Positions 21,641 through 33,029 of a stretch of DNA of 64,000 bases are shown here, piece after piece. A program made the translations under genes and the position numbers. Each line of letters begins with the position of its first letter. Position 1 is the first letter of the stretch. Origin of the DNA: Hygrocybe punicea (Eukaryota > Basidiomycota > Agaricomycetes > Agaricales > Hygrophoraceae); contig OY744471.1 of NCBI GenBank assembly GCA_963556145.1, forward strand, positions 2,411,590-2,475,589. Direction: 5' to 3'. Under the pieces are notes generated by a model. That model was not told the DNA's origin, ran no database searches, and worked only from the letters and a program-made list of their open reading frames with translations.

Positions 21641-23068
21641 GTCACTTACGAATATTCTAAGTGAATGGCATTCAGCAGAGACATAACAAACCACTCACCA
21701 TTTGGGTAGAAGAATGATATGTAACCTAAAGTGCGTGGCATCCCATAATGCAAGATTGTTGCCCGGTACAACAATCTCGCAGTGTGGGATGTACAATGAT
21801 GAGGGGGAAAACAACGAAGGATGGGAAAAAAAATTCAATCAGCGCTTGTGATTGGTTGTATTTGTTCACGTGACAAACGCGGTTGATTTTCATCACGTGA
21901 AATGACTTGACTCACATGATGTGGCCAAGTTTGGATGGTGACAAGTCACCTCCGTGATGTCACATTTGGACGTCCAAACGTGACATCACAGGCGTGACTC
22001 GTTGTTGTGTGCATTCATATACTGGCTAGGAAAGTCGTAAATGGCAGTGTTGCAAAGGCCCGTAGTTACGGAAACGTCAGTACTGTATATTGTTACATTT
22101 GAAATTCATGCTCTGGGCAGGAAGCTTGTGAATGGCACTTTGTTGCACAGACGTTTAATTACAGCGTCGCTCCCGAATAATAAACATCTTTGCCTTGATT
22201 TCAACTGTATATGTGGGTGGTTGGTGAAAATTAATGTTCACAGGTTTCACCGACAATCAAGGGATGTAGCACACCTGCAACAAACCTAGTGGCTAGGTGA
22301 ATGAAATATCGCATATGCATACGAACATTTTCGTCCACACCAAACATGTGTGGCCAGCCTCCTTTCAGGAACGGCGTTCATGCATGGCCTGCGTCTTCCG
22401 ATCGCATCATGCCGAGCCATCGGACAGAATATTGTTCTTGTTTGGTGACGGCTGCATGAAAAGACACGAATAGATTTCAGGCACATCCTAAACAAACAAA
22501 AGTGGGGTCAGTGTAATGTTGTAAACACACTGGGGGAAGCATTCAATGTCGTGAAAAGCAGCAGCTTTACCAGGCCGCATGTCAACAAGAACCACTGTAA
22601 ATGCGGCGTTCCACATTTCCCTGGTACAGCGCCCTACCAAGGATACAACGGCGCTGTCATTTGCTGCCGTACCAGTGATTATTGCCATGCAGCAAAATGG
22701 TAGTGTGTTGGAATCAAGAGAAATTACCTTGGCCAACGTTGATGGTGCGACTCAGGATGTGATGGAATAAGGTGATTTCTGACCAAATAAAAACAAATGC
22801 CCATTTTAGGGTATCATATCTACTAGAAAAAATAGAATAATGGCTACGTGGGGAATGAGCAATCTCATAGAGGATGTGCAATTTGTGCAGCGCTGCTATT
22901 ACCTCTTCTTTGCTATCCAATTTCCCTACTGCGTTAAATGTGTCCAACAGCGGCGTGACATCACACATGTGATGTCACGCGACCACATTACATGTGACCC
23001 AGCATCATATGATTGAACAGCTCTCTTTGTTCTCAACCATCACGTGCATAACCTCACATCAATCGAAT
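21641..23068. other. no supported gene; palindromic motifs
   Basis: Short open frames on both strands lack convincing splice structure or recognisable motifs. The interval holds the strong palindrome at 21955-21988 and a run of CACGTGA/ACATGTGA-like motifs near 21870-21920 and 22965-23045. The latter lie immediately upstream of the Ulp1-like gene start and may be regulatory or transposon-terminal. Confidence 0.4.
21955..21988. repeat. 34-bp near-perfect palindrome centred on GACGTC
   Basis: TGATGTCAC and GTGACATCA flank TTTGGACGTCCAAA, with a single mismatched pair. It could extrude as a hairpin or bind a dimeric factor. There is no other copy in the window. Confidence 0.8.
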
Positions 23069-24876
23069 ATGCCATCTCTCCTACTCCCCGTCCTTTTCAC
23101 GGTCTCTGGTGGAAACACCTACCACAAATCTCCGGAAGGGACCACATCTGTCGAGTTTGAATGCAAAGGATCATGGTAAGTCATCATGTTCAGCATCCTA
23201 ATCATCACTCACTGTCGTATACAAGTGTTTGTTGTATTTTGACAGAGGACAGCTCTGTGACCATGCAACTATTGGTGGAACGCGATGTTGTCAGTTGCCA
23301 GGTGATTGTCAGTCTTCAACAGCCCACCCTTGATATTCAAGTAATTTTGTAGGCCACCAAACCAAATGAAGAGCAGATACGCGGCTTGGTATTGCATGTG
23401 CTCGTTTCTCGGCATGTGGATAAAGCCACATGCGTGTTTTTAGGCAGAGAGAACAATGGTATGCCACCATTTCAATAAGCTTACATGTGACTGCAATTGA
23501 TACTCAGAGATTGTTTCAAAACATCAAATTGGCATTTATTTTGACAACGAGCATGCATCCTGGACATCAGATATGTATGCGGATTTGCTCAGTTTGCTCA
23601 CCAGTACACTGGGCGAAAGTAGCATCAAGTATTTACAGTGAGTATCACACATTCATCATACCACAACTAATCTCTACTTCAACAGAAATGACATCGAAAC
23701 CAATGGCCAATTTTTGCAGTTGAATGAAAGGCCAGATGCGGTCATGTACATCACATTGCCATGGCCAGGCCCGTCACTCACCTCAGGTGTTCTAGGTTTG
23801 AAAACACGTGTACTGTTGCAAAATACTCAGAGCGGGGTGCTGTTCCGTGGATGTCATATCAATGTTTGGAAAAGGATTGGCTAGATGATGAACTGATTAA
23901 TTTCGGTACCCAGTAGGTACATTTCAACCCTCCAGTGCAGTAGCTTATTCCCCGTTTCAGTTACGCTCTGCAGCAAGCAGCAATCCATCAGCCGGAGTTG
24001 CCGGCAAACATACACATATTCATAACTTTTTTCATGGAGAAATTGAGGTGCACGTTGCTTGGTTGTTCATATAACTTCATTTCCTCTAAATCTGGGTGAA
24101 GACTTTGAAGAGGTGGACGAAGGCAATCAACATATTTTCGCTCCCATACTTGGTCTTTCCTGTGCCCACTGGGTGAGTGTAGTCAGTTTTCGTGAAAGCA
24201 ACATCTCACTTCACCATCAGTGACCACTGGTATTTGATTATCGTGGCAAATCCTGCTGCATGTTTGTTAGAAAATCCTCCTGATGGACTACACACGTAGT
24301 TATCCATTTCAGCTTTGCATTGAACTTACTCATCGTCGGTTAGCATAACATTTGTTCTCGATTCACTGCCCCCAGCACACCATCAAAAAGATATATCCCT
24401 GGTTCATGCGTGGCTAGCCTGCATTGCGAAGAACACCAGACAGGTGAAAAAGCTGGCACCTATCAAGAGAATCACCCCCAAGGCGAACCACGTCTAACCT
24501 CCGTGTTGCGAATGAATTGAACGTTTGTTTTCAGGTACCTGTCCATCCGAATTTTAATGATTGCGGCATCTACATGCTGCACTTCCTCCAAATCTTCTTA
24601 GAAAACCCAATAGAAATGATGGACATCATGCTGGGTGACGAGATTGCTATCAGAGCTGCCAAAGATCCATGGCAAGACGGGCGGATACCCACGCTCCATC
24701 AGGAACTCCAGGGGGCGTTGCGCAGGCAAGCTGTTCGTAATTGCATTCAGGGTGATGCGCTGGAAAGGGTTGTATTGGAAGGAAAGGAGGGTTCATCCGG
24801 TGATGTTAAATTGGTCCCCGGTTGGTTTGAGGCCCCAACTATGGTATCAGATTCTGACAGTTCATCGGATTTGTAA
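23069..24876 (+). CDS. Ulp1-like (C48) SUMO-type cysteine protease, multi-exon
   Basis: Start ATG 23069 opens MPSLLLPVLFTVSGGNTYHK. Later exons encode KPNEEQIRGLVLHVLVSRHV, then NERPDAVMYITLPWPGPSLT. The C48 core follows: WLDDELINFGTQ (near 23878), YALQQAAIHQPELPANIHIF, an HWYLIIVANP His box near 24230, ITFVLDSLPPAHH (Asp box) and PVHPNFNDCGIYMLHFLQIF (Cys box near 24540-24600). The protein ends at 24876 with an acidic/Ser tail. Ulp1-like proteases remove or process ubiquitin-like modifiers; homologues are frequently carried by or adjacent to eukaryotic DNA transposons. The usual Gln of Q-x-N-x-x-D-C-G reads His here. Not every junction could be placed, and the HW box appears on both sides of the intron near 24173. 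The gene lies just upstream of and co-oriented with the KDZ transposase. Confidence 0.6.
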
Positions 24877-25019
24877 CATTTTCCTGTCCTCAAATGTATT
24901 TGTATATCAAGCGATGTAATAATCTTTATTATTATCCATGTGTTTTGCCTTGTGTATTGGTCTTTATAAGGCGTGTCATTTTCTCACTTTTCCCACACTC
25001 ATCTAACTATTGTTCATCC

Positions 25020-28000
25020 ATGCCGAAATCAAAAGTCATTTCCCGGTCGGGAAAAAAAAAGGAATTTGCCAGAGAGGTTGAATTTATGGTGGTGGAAAAG
25101 AAACGAGGTGGAAAGACAGTCAAGGCTCGTCCAGTTATTCGTCCGCTGGAGTGGTACCGAGGTACCACTCCGGGGGCTCACGCAGGACTCGAGGGAAAGG
25201 TCGACTGGATAGGAAGGATGGACTGACTACTACATCTGGAAGGCTACTGACTAGGTCAAACCGTGGGAACCTGATCACGTGACTGACCAGGCACAACTAC
25301 TACACCGCCAAGTCCTGTAAAACAATCACATAGGAGTGAAGATCTTCCCTTGCCCTCAACGTCGTTTGTGGAAGAGGAGGACCCTCAGACAAGGAGACAT
25401 CGCAATAAGCGTGGAAAGGTTGACACAACTATTATCTGTACGACTTGATTTTGATTGCATGTCAATTAGACACAGAATGATGAAATGGAAGCCTGGAAAG
25501 TGATTCACAAGCAATACCTCTCTGAACTCTTATCATCTGAGGCCCCCCCTTCCGATGTTACATGCCAGTCATGTCTGATGGCCGATATCACCATTCATTG
25601 CCCTGATTGCTATGGTTGCCCTTCATTCTGCCAGCGTTGTTGTTTGCAGACACACATTCATAATCCATTCCACAGAATTGAGATATGGAACGGCAGATGT
25701 TTCCTGAAACATGACCTTAATACGATTGGCCTGGACATGCGTCTTGGCCATGGTGGAGGCGATTGTCCGTCATACAGAGAAGATGGCCCCCAGCCATCTG
25801 TCGAAGATACATATCTGCATGATGTTCTTATGTCAGGTGGTGGTGAGGAGGACGATTTGGATCCGGCTTTGGCAGTTCACGCCGAGGAAGATATCATAAC
25901 TGTCACTCATACAAATGGAATTTACCGATGTCGAATCCGATGGTGCTCCTGCCCAGATGCCCCCACTCGAGATATTCAACTACTTCAAATGCATTTGTAT
26001 CCTGCAACAGCAAAATGGCCGTCGTCAGCATTCACTTTCCAGCTCCTGGATCATTTATACATTGATTCGATGGAGTGCAAAACGTCTGCAAACAACTTTT
26101 ATAACAAGTTAAGGAGACTGTCTTCCAATGCATTTCCAGATACATTGCCGGTTCGTGATATACTAGTTGTTTGTTACATTGTGCATACAGAACGGAGTAC
26201 TGAGTTATGGTGTTCAGGATCATTATCGTGAGCTAATGAGGGTGTCAAGACAGTGGCGATACTTGCACCTCAAGAAATGATTCGGCTTTGGGCATGACAC
26301 TGAGAGGGAGCCTGGTAATGGCGATCTGGCATTGTTTTGCCCTGCATGTCCCCAGCCAGGGATAAATCTTCTGCAGAACTGGATGGATAGACCGCATCAG
26401 TGGGTCATTCTGATCAGCTTTCATGTAGTTCCACACCAAACAGGGAAACAGGTGGCTTTACAGGCCCAGCATCGTCGTCGATGGCAATTTCAAAGCTGAG
26501 CAGATTAACATGCGGAAGCCTGATGACGACGTTGGGCTTATCGATGGACAAGGCTATATGGTTGAGGATGCACCTTATCGTGCTCATCTGGCAGCTTCCC
26601 TGGAGTCCAAAGAGGTATTTATCAAATTGTGAATTTCGTGAATGCTAAATCAATGATCCATTATCAGAGATCACAGTGCTCGAACCATAAGGCTGTCAAC
26701 CAAGCCAATGCCAATTGGCATAACTTATATGCTACTGGCATTGGTGCATGTGCTTGTGCAAAGCATGGTTGCTTTGTACCGCACAGTGTCGTCGACTTCC
26801 AGAAGGGTGAATGGTCAGTCATGTGTTTTGAGCTATGAATCATCACAAATTTGTTAAAGAGTCTGCACCAGACACATGAACGTTGATTATTCGATATGTA
26901 ACGCTCTCAATAGGCTGTGCCACAGTGGTATCACCCAAGCACTGGTGGAATATGATATTGCCTGCAGTTGGCTGATCAATTTTGCTAAAAGGGTTTCCGA
27001 TTCCGACCACCTCACTCTCCCTGAGGCGCTTGAGATCATTGGGGCTGTGGGCAAGTTTCATCTTGGTGCACATGTTGCCAAGTGTTTTGCCCTATTCAGT
27101 CTCAACTTCGTTCGTGGTGCTGGTCAGCAGGATGGTGAAATTTTGGAGACACTGTGGGCTATCATCAACAAGATTTCCAGTTTTATTCGTTTCATGTGAA
27201 AATCCCAACGACGTGAGATCTTGGATGACCTTATGAGGGATTCAAATTGGAAGAAGTTGGTAGGAATGGGTAGGTGATTCATAGGCATGTCATCAATACA
27301 TATCATCACCATAGCTGTCACACAGTTCGGTCTTTGTTGAAACGATATGATAAAGCAGTAGATGGAATGCAGGAAATGAAGGCAGCCTTTGAGGAGCTTT
27401 CCGAAACTGTGGATGAGCAAGTGCTGGCGGAGTGGAAGGAAGAAGAAAGAAGGGCAATGGATTTCCATGGTGACTACTTGAGGGTATTCGACGTCAGAAT
27501 GGAGAAAGGTTTGTCTTGTAAAGTGTTGGTGTTTTGGACACGGTAATGATGTTTCACCAGCACCATCGCAGGCTGAGATCAGGTTGAGACTGATGACAGG
27601 GAATCCCAAAGATGTAATGGCTGGTCGGGTGACCATCTTAAATGAAGGAATAAACATAGAACAAGCACAGTAGGATGTATCCTCATTCTCATCGATCGTC
27701 TCTTTGACATTTGTTTACCCTACAGGAATACTCTGAAAACAACGGCTCGTGCTGTTCAAAAAACGGGCAGTTTCACAGACAAGGCAAATCTGGATGATTG
27801 GCGAAATAGACTGCAGTCTTGGATCGACTCGTTCCACAGAAAAATACAAGGAATACGTGGTGAAGATGTGGATGAGTGTAATCTGGTCAATTATGATCCC
27901 CCTGCTGATGACTGGATTGTGGATGTGGATGAGGAGGGTGGGGTAGACGAAGAAGATGATGACCATGTTGCAGAATGGCCAGAAAATTGCCGACTCACAA

Positions 28001-28744
28001 TGCCATCGACCTTAGGAGTGGAGGAATGTGCTCGGCTGGGTTTGGAAAATTTGGTGGCTTAGGAGGTGGAACTCAGGGTGGGCCAAGCAAACGATTGTTT
28101 GGAAAACTTGAGGATGACACTGGGTGAGAAAATGGTAATCTTTCGAACCTCTGTTCGTGGAGCAAACAGCCAGAAGAAGAAGACTCGAGCATGGGACGAC
28201 ATACATGCCATCCAGCAAAAAGTTGGTAAATATGCCACCAGCTACAGGCAGGCTCATCAAGCATTGGTCAATCTAGGGGGGAATGCAGACATTTTGGATC
28301 ATTTCAAAGTGCTGAGGCAGGAGGATATCAAGATGAGTGGTGATATGCTTGAGGAGAATAGAGTGGGCCAGAGGAGTCATAAGCTGCCCTGGATCTGGCG
28401 GAGGAAAGAAAGGAATAATACTGGTGACAATGATTGGATGCAAGAAGGTGAATGGTTCTGCTACAGCAATTCATGGAAGATCTTACTGCTATACAGTGTA
28501 TCGTGTAAACTGGCTCCGTGGCAAGGCCAGATATGATCGGTGGTCTGAAGAATTGCAAAGCGTCAAGTCAGAAATGGGTAACGTGATTCGTTGGCTGCAA
28601 CACCAGAAGGTGCAATGGGAAGCACGTCGTGACAAAGTTGGTCTGGGACTGGGGGGGCACATCTGTTATGCGGAAAAACAAATGGTAATGTGGAGGAATA
28701 TGATAGCACAAGCAGAAACTGCCTTTTCCAACAAGATGGAGTAA
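25020..28744 (+). pseudogene. KDZ (Kyakuja-Dileera-Zisupton) transposase with CxC2 cysteine cluster
   Basis: The start at 25020 opens MPKSKVISRSGKKKEFAREV. The second large exon (from 25485) encodes the cysteine cluster CQSCLMADITIHCPDCYGC, CQRCCLQTH and HRIEIWNG, typical of CxC2. Downstream come LALFCPACPQPGINL (26320), VDGNFKAEQINMRKP (26480), CSNHKAVNQAN and ATGIGACACAKHGCFVPHS (26680-26790), YDIACSWLINFAKR (26955) and GAGQQDGEILETLW (27118). These carry the DGNF, YDIA and DGE...E boxes of KDZ transposases. The C-terminal part (27274-28744) is coiled-coil-like. An in-frame TGA at 26278-26280 stands where RFGFGH is expected, a second TGA at 27197 follows FIRFM, and frames drift between blocks near 26500-26660. 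The copy is therefore probably inactive. A Helitron lies 10 bp after the apparent stop. I found no terminal inverted repeats. Confidence 0.75.
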
Positions 28745-29208
28745 TACATATTACTTGTTTAGTGGGCCAATGCTGCGCATGGCATGAACGAGTTCTTTTT
28801 TCCCCCTCCCCACTTCTTTGCTGAATTAACAAAATTGCATAAAGCATGTTACATATGGCATAAGATACATAGCATGTGTTGCATATTGCCTATTGATCTA
28901 CTAAGCCCACCTCCCACCTCTGCCACACATAAAGTAGCATAAAATAAATAAATCTACATAAGAGTGTCTTGAGTCTTCATCAACCTCCTCTCTACCTGCC
29001 ATCTCCCCTGTGTTGCACCATCATGCAACACTCTCAGCCATGAAGCAATTGCTCAGGGAGCAACAGGTCAACTGCCAAATACAACTGCCCCCCAAACAGT
29101 GTGCTGACAATTAACTCACATTTGCTCAACCCTACTTCTCCATGACCTTGAATGCTACACAACAGATTACCACATGAAGAAAGCCGTGCTTGACCTCAAG
29201 GAGGATGC

Positions 29209-30165
29209 TCAAAGGCTCTGAGCATAAATAGCTAGTACTAGGTTTCTATTTCTACAGTGTCTGATATCATGGTCTGAAAGTTGTGTAAGGTCAGTCTCTC
29301 TGGAACAAGAGTTGCCTGTAATCATTCCATCATGATACCATACTTGTTTCTGTGGAGTAATAATACGTGATGTGAAATGATATTGACCATGATATACAAT
29401 GCCTCTAAGTTCTAATGTCTTTGTGTCAGTCTCTGAAACAAATTCTAGTCTATGACTGGTTTCAATGTTTTTGAATGGATACTCTAGAACAAGAATGTGT
29501 GGTGCTTCATTATAAAATACAAGTTGTTTCATTCTGCTGTTGCAATCAGGACATCTTCTATTGGTTTTCTGTGACAAGGTATCAATCCACTTCATGGTAG
29601 ACTGTTTAATGGTGTCATCAGCATGTAACACATAGCCTAGTCTGTCATTAATGGGTTCTTCTGCAAAGTCACATTGAGAACATTCATGTTGAGAAGAGGC
29701 TACAATGTTATTGACTTTAAACAACTCCATAGCCAGATTGGCAACACTGATGCCCACAGTGCCTTTAGGAAAGTCTGTAGGATTCATGTTATGCAGTGTA
29801 GTTCTAAGGTGATCTCTTAGCTGTTCAAATGCCACATTTTTGTGCAACACCTGTGGAAAACCATGAGACAATGTGGTCAAATGATCATTCATGCTTCTGA
29901 ATACTGTGGACCACTCTGCATGATTGTCTTTCCACAGATTGAACAGAATGACCAACAATGAGTCATATGCACAGCTGTAGTCATTTCTATCCCAGATCAG
30001 TCCAGCTGGAGAGTTAATGACCTGTTGCTTGCTTGTGGATCCTTGGTTGACATGGTCTTTGGTGATCCGAGGCCTTTTAGCTACTGGTTCATTATTTGTG
30101 TCCAGTGAATGTTTTTGGGTTGAACCAATAGCAACTGAGCCTTTTGCTGGGACAAATGAAGTTGC
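29209..30165 (-). pseudogene. Helitron H1 C-terminal part: helicase tail plus USP-like cysteine-protease-like domain
   Basis: The stretch reads ATSFVPAKGSVAIGSTQKHS, then IWDRNDYSCAYDSLLVILF, CSQCDF, CPDCNSRMKQL, YHGQYHFTSRI and VWYHDGMITGNSCSR, ending at 29209. It is nearly identical to the C-terminus of copy H6 (60435-61400). The candidate nucleophile is the Cys in SCAYDSLL and the candidate His lies in QYHFTSRI; two CxxC pairs suggest a zinc ribbon. The arrangement resembles ubiquitin-specific proteases, but the match is by motif only. It is out of frame with the upstream N-terminal part because of the internal deletion. Confidence 0.65.
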
Positions 30166-30167
30166 AA

Positions 30168-31740
30168 TTACAGATTTTGCTTTGCATGTTTGTCAGGATT
30201 TTCACTCTGAAATTTTTGTACAGCTGCCAGATTTTGCTTTGCATGTTTGTCAGGATTTTCACTCTGAAATTTCTGCACAGCTGCTAGATGTTGTTTGTCA
30301 TGTTTCTCTGGATTTTCACTCTGATATTTCTGCACAGCTGCTAGATGTTGTTTGGCATGCTTATCAGGGTGTTCATTGTGAAATTTCTGCACGGCTGCTA
30401 GATTTCGTTGTGCATATTTGTCAGGATGTTGTGCTTTAAATTTATTGACTGCACTGGTATTTGAGGTTTTCTTGTGCATTGCAATTACTTCTTCATTAAT
30501 AAATTCAAAGATTGATACAAATTCAGGACAGTTGGTGCACACATGATTCTGTATTGCAGTTTGAATTGATGCCTGATTCATTTTTGAGTGGACAAGAATG
30601 CTATGATGAGCTGCAATTACTTTCAAGTTGGCAATGGTCAACTTTGGAATCAACAATTCAAATGGGTGATTTACAATTACAAGTGATTTTTCAGATGATG
30701 ATTCCAATGAGAGTGCTTCACTTTTTGGCATGTAAGAGTGGAATTTATATTTAGCTGCATCCATACTAGCATTGTCATTGGTTGAAGTAGGCATTAGTTC
30801 ATGGAATGAGAATATATTTGCTTTGCCTCCACCAATGCATTCAATATCAAGGTTAGAATTACAGGATATATTTTCAGACTTGAAAATGTCATATAATTTC
30901 GAAGTTTTATTGCAAATATAGTGACCAGCCATTTGAAAAGCTAGAAAATGATGCAGAACTAGGACAAACAGCACTATGGCTCCATTTGCTAATATAGGTA
31001 GTTTGTTTACATATTTTAAATAAGCTCTGAAGTCATGTTTTCTGAACACATTCTGTTGAAGTTTCAACTTAATATACATGCACTTATTAGCAATGCTGGT
31101 TGTACAATGATACACAGAAAACAAATCAAACATGTTCAAGAAGATTCTGGCATTATAGTTCAAATAGAAAAATTGGATGAGCTGATTTACAACTAGAAAG
31201 AACAAATTCAGTGCTGTTGTGGATATTTGTGAATTTTTCAGGGTTTGGTGATGTGGAGGAAGAAGTGGACTGGAGACCAATATGATGAATTGGGATTAAA
31301 TTTGGTAAATAAGGGGGATTTTCATACTTTTGCAAATTGTCTTTATAAAAATTCAAAGTAACTGGGCATAGAATGACATTGTGTATGACAGAGACAGTTG
31401 GTGTGACAGGGACATTTTGCATGACATTTGCAGGAGGCACAAGGCCAATCCCAATGACAGCACATTGTGCCCAAGACATTGCAATGATAAAAATCATAAG
31501 ACATTGTGACATGGATGACATTTTTAACATTTTTGTGAACAGGTTTATAGTTTTTTTGAAAATAAAAGCTACATAATAATATGGATATGTCAAATATATC
31601 TGGAGATGATCAATAAACAACATACCAATACAAATTCCAGCACAAAGAGCAGTAAAAATCGAAAAAATCCACAAAATTTCACATTTTAAGGCTATATATG
31701 GAAATATTATGTCAGCATGTGATCTTAAATGGTAAGACAT
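30168..31740 (-). pseudogene. Helitron H1 N-terminal part with hydrophobic segments and 19-residue repeats
   Basis: The first frame (31740-31153) begins MSYHLRSHADIIFPYIALK and has hydrophobic stretches (FSIFTALCAGICIGMLF). A frameshift near 31160-31280 leads to the next frame. That one has a further hydrophobic segment (ILANGAIVLFVLVLHHFLAF), the SAP-like part (ELLIPKLTIANLKVIAAHHS) and CTNCPEFVSIFEFI. It closes with 19-residue repeats of the type HPDKHAKQHLAAVQKYQSE, at least five units, and stops at 30168 just after the deletion junction. The hydrophobic segments suggest membrane contact, unusual for a DNA transposase, although mis-framed non-coding sequence cannot be excluded for the first part. 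Confidence 0.55.
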
Positions 31741-33029
31741 TCATACCTGAGCCAGAAATGAACCACTGTAAACCTGTAGGTTGAGAAATGAGCTTATACA
31801 ATCAAAAAAGGTGAAAAAATGTGAAATTTCCACATACTTTGAATGTTGACAGGGGGGTTCGCTGTCAAATGATAGATTATGTCAACCAATAATAATTTAC
31901 ACTAATAAAAGACATTACCGGTGGTCCATGAGACAAAACAGAGCCAGAGAAAAGAAAAAGCATGAAAATCCGAAGAATTTTCAACTTGTATGTCTATAAA
32001 AGGAAACATTATGTCAGCATTGGACCCTGAATGGTCCGGGCACATCACCTGATCCAGAAAACATTTTTTCGGAGTCTGAATATGAAAAACTGAGCTTAAA
32101 CAAGCCAAAAAGGTCAAAAAACGCGGACTTAACGCACTAAATGGGGAAGGTAGTGGTTCAGGTTCAAGAAGCAAAAGCACAATAAGGTTCAAAGTCTGCG
32201 TTCAAATGGTGATCTGACTAATGATTACATAATCATGATTATGTAAGAAACTTGACCAAAACCAAAATTGAAATACAAAGTAATCTAATCATATTGGGTT
32301 TGTTTATTTGTATTTGTTTGTTATGTGGCCAAGTTGTAACATCACTTATAAATGTCTAGTGATAATATTCATAAGAGAGCATATTATTTGTCTTTGTTTA
32401 CATCTATTTGTATTTGTTTACTAAAGCTCAAATAGGACCATGAAGACCAAAACACATGATGAAATGTGTATTAGTGTGTTATATAATTAGATTTGCTACA
32501 TGCAATGAATGTTATGGTGATCAATATAAAATTTAGCAAACTTTATGTAAAATTGCCTTATATGGTTAGACTGGTCACATGTAACTGTCACCATTGTGAT
32601 CAGCAAACAATTTGGTATATAATATCAAAAATTACCTGATATGGTTAGATCGGTCACATGTGACTGTCACACCTTGCCTGAAATGGTTATCTTAGTCAGC
32701 AGTTCAAATTTCAGCTGAGTCTGAGAAGAAATGAAGTCAGTATGAATATTTTGAATATAATTAGAAGGTAGTTTGTATTTTCTGAGACAACCCATATTTG
32801 GATGCTTATGTAAGCTTGTCCACACATGGCCCCAACTGCATCTTATTTTCCAGTATCAGAAGTAGAATCATATCTCTTGCCCAAAAGAATTCTGTCTATA
32901 GGCGATCAACTTTATTAATTAATCAATCAATTAATTAATCAATCAATTAATTAATTAATTAATTACGAACCCTCACTGAACCAGGTCTGATAAAGAACGA
33001 GTCTTTTAATAAATTAAAAGAACTCGTAA

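Larger units (their letters stand above)
28754..33029 (-). mobile_element. Helitron copy H1, internally deleted (4.3 kb)
   Basis: It starts CTTGTTTAGTGGGCC at 28754 and ends AAAAGAACTCGTAA at 33029, so its coding strand is minus. Flanks are ATATTA and CAGCGG, with no target duplication. It keeps the N-terminal coding region and the C-terminal protease-like region but has lost everything between. TCACATGTRA sites lie at 32575 and 32654. A direct duplication of about 300 bp occurs upstream of the coding region (GGAAATATTATGTCAGCA near 31690 and GGAAACATTATGTCAGCA near 31990). Positions 31741-33029 hold only this 5' non-coding sequence and the terminal structures. Confidence 0.82.
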
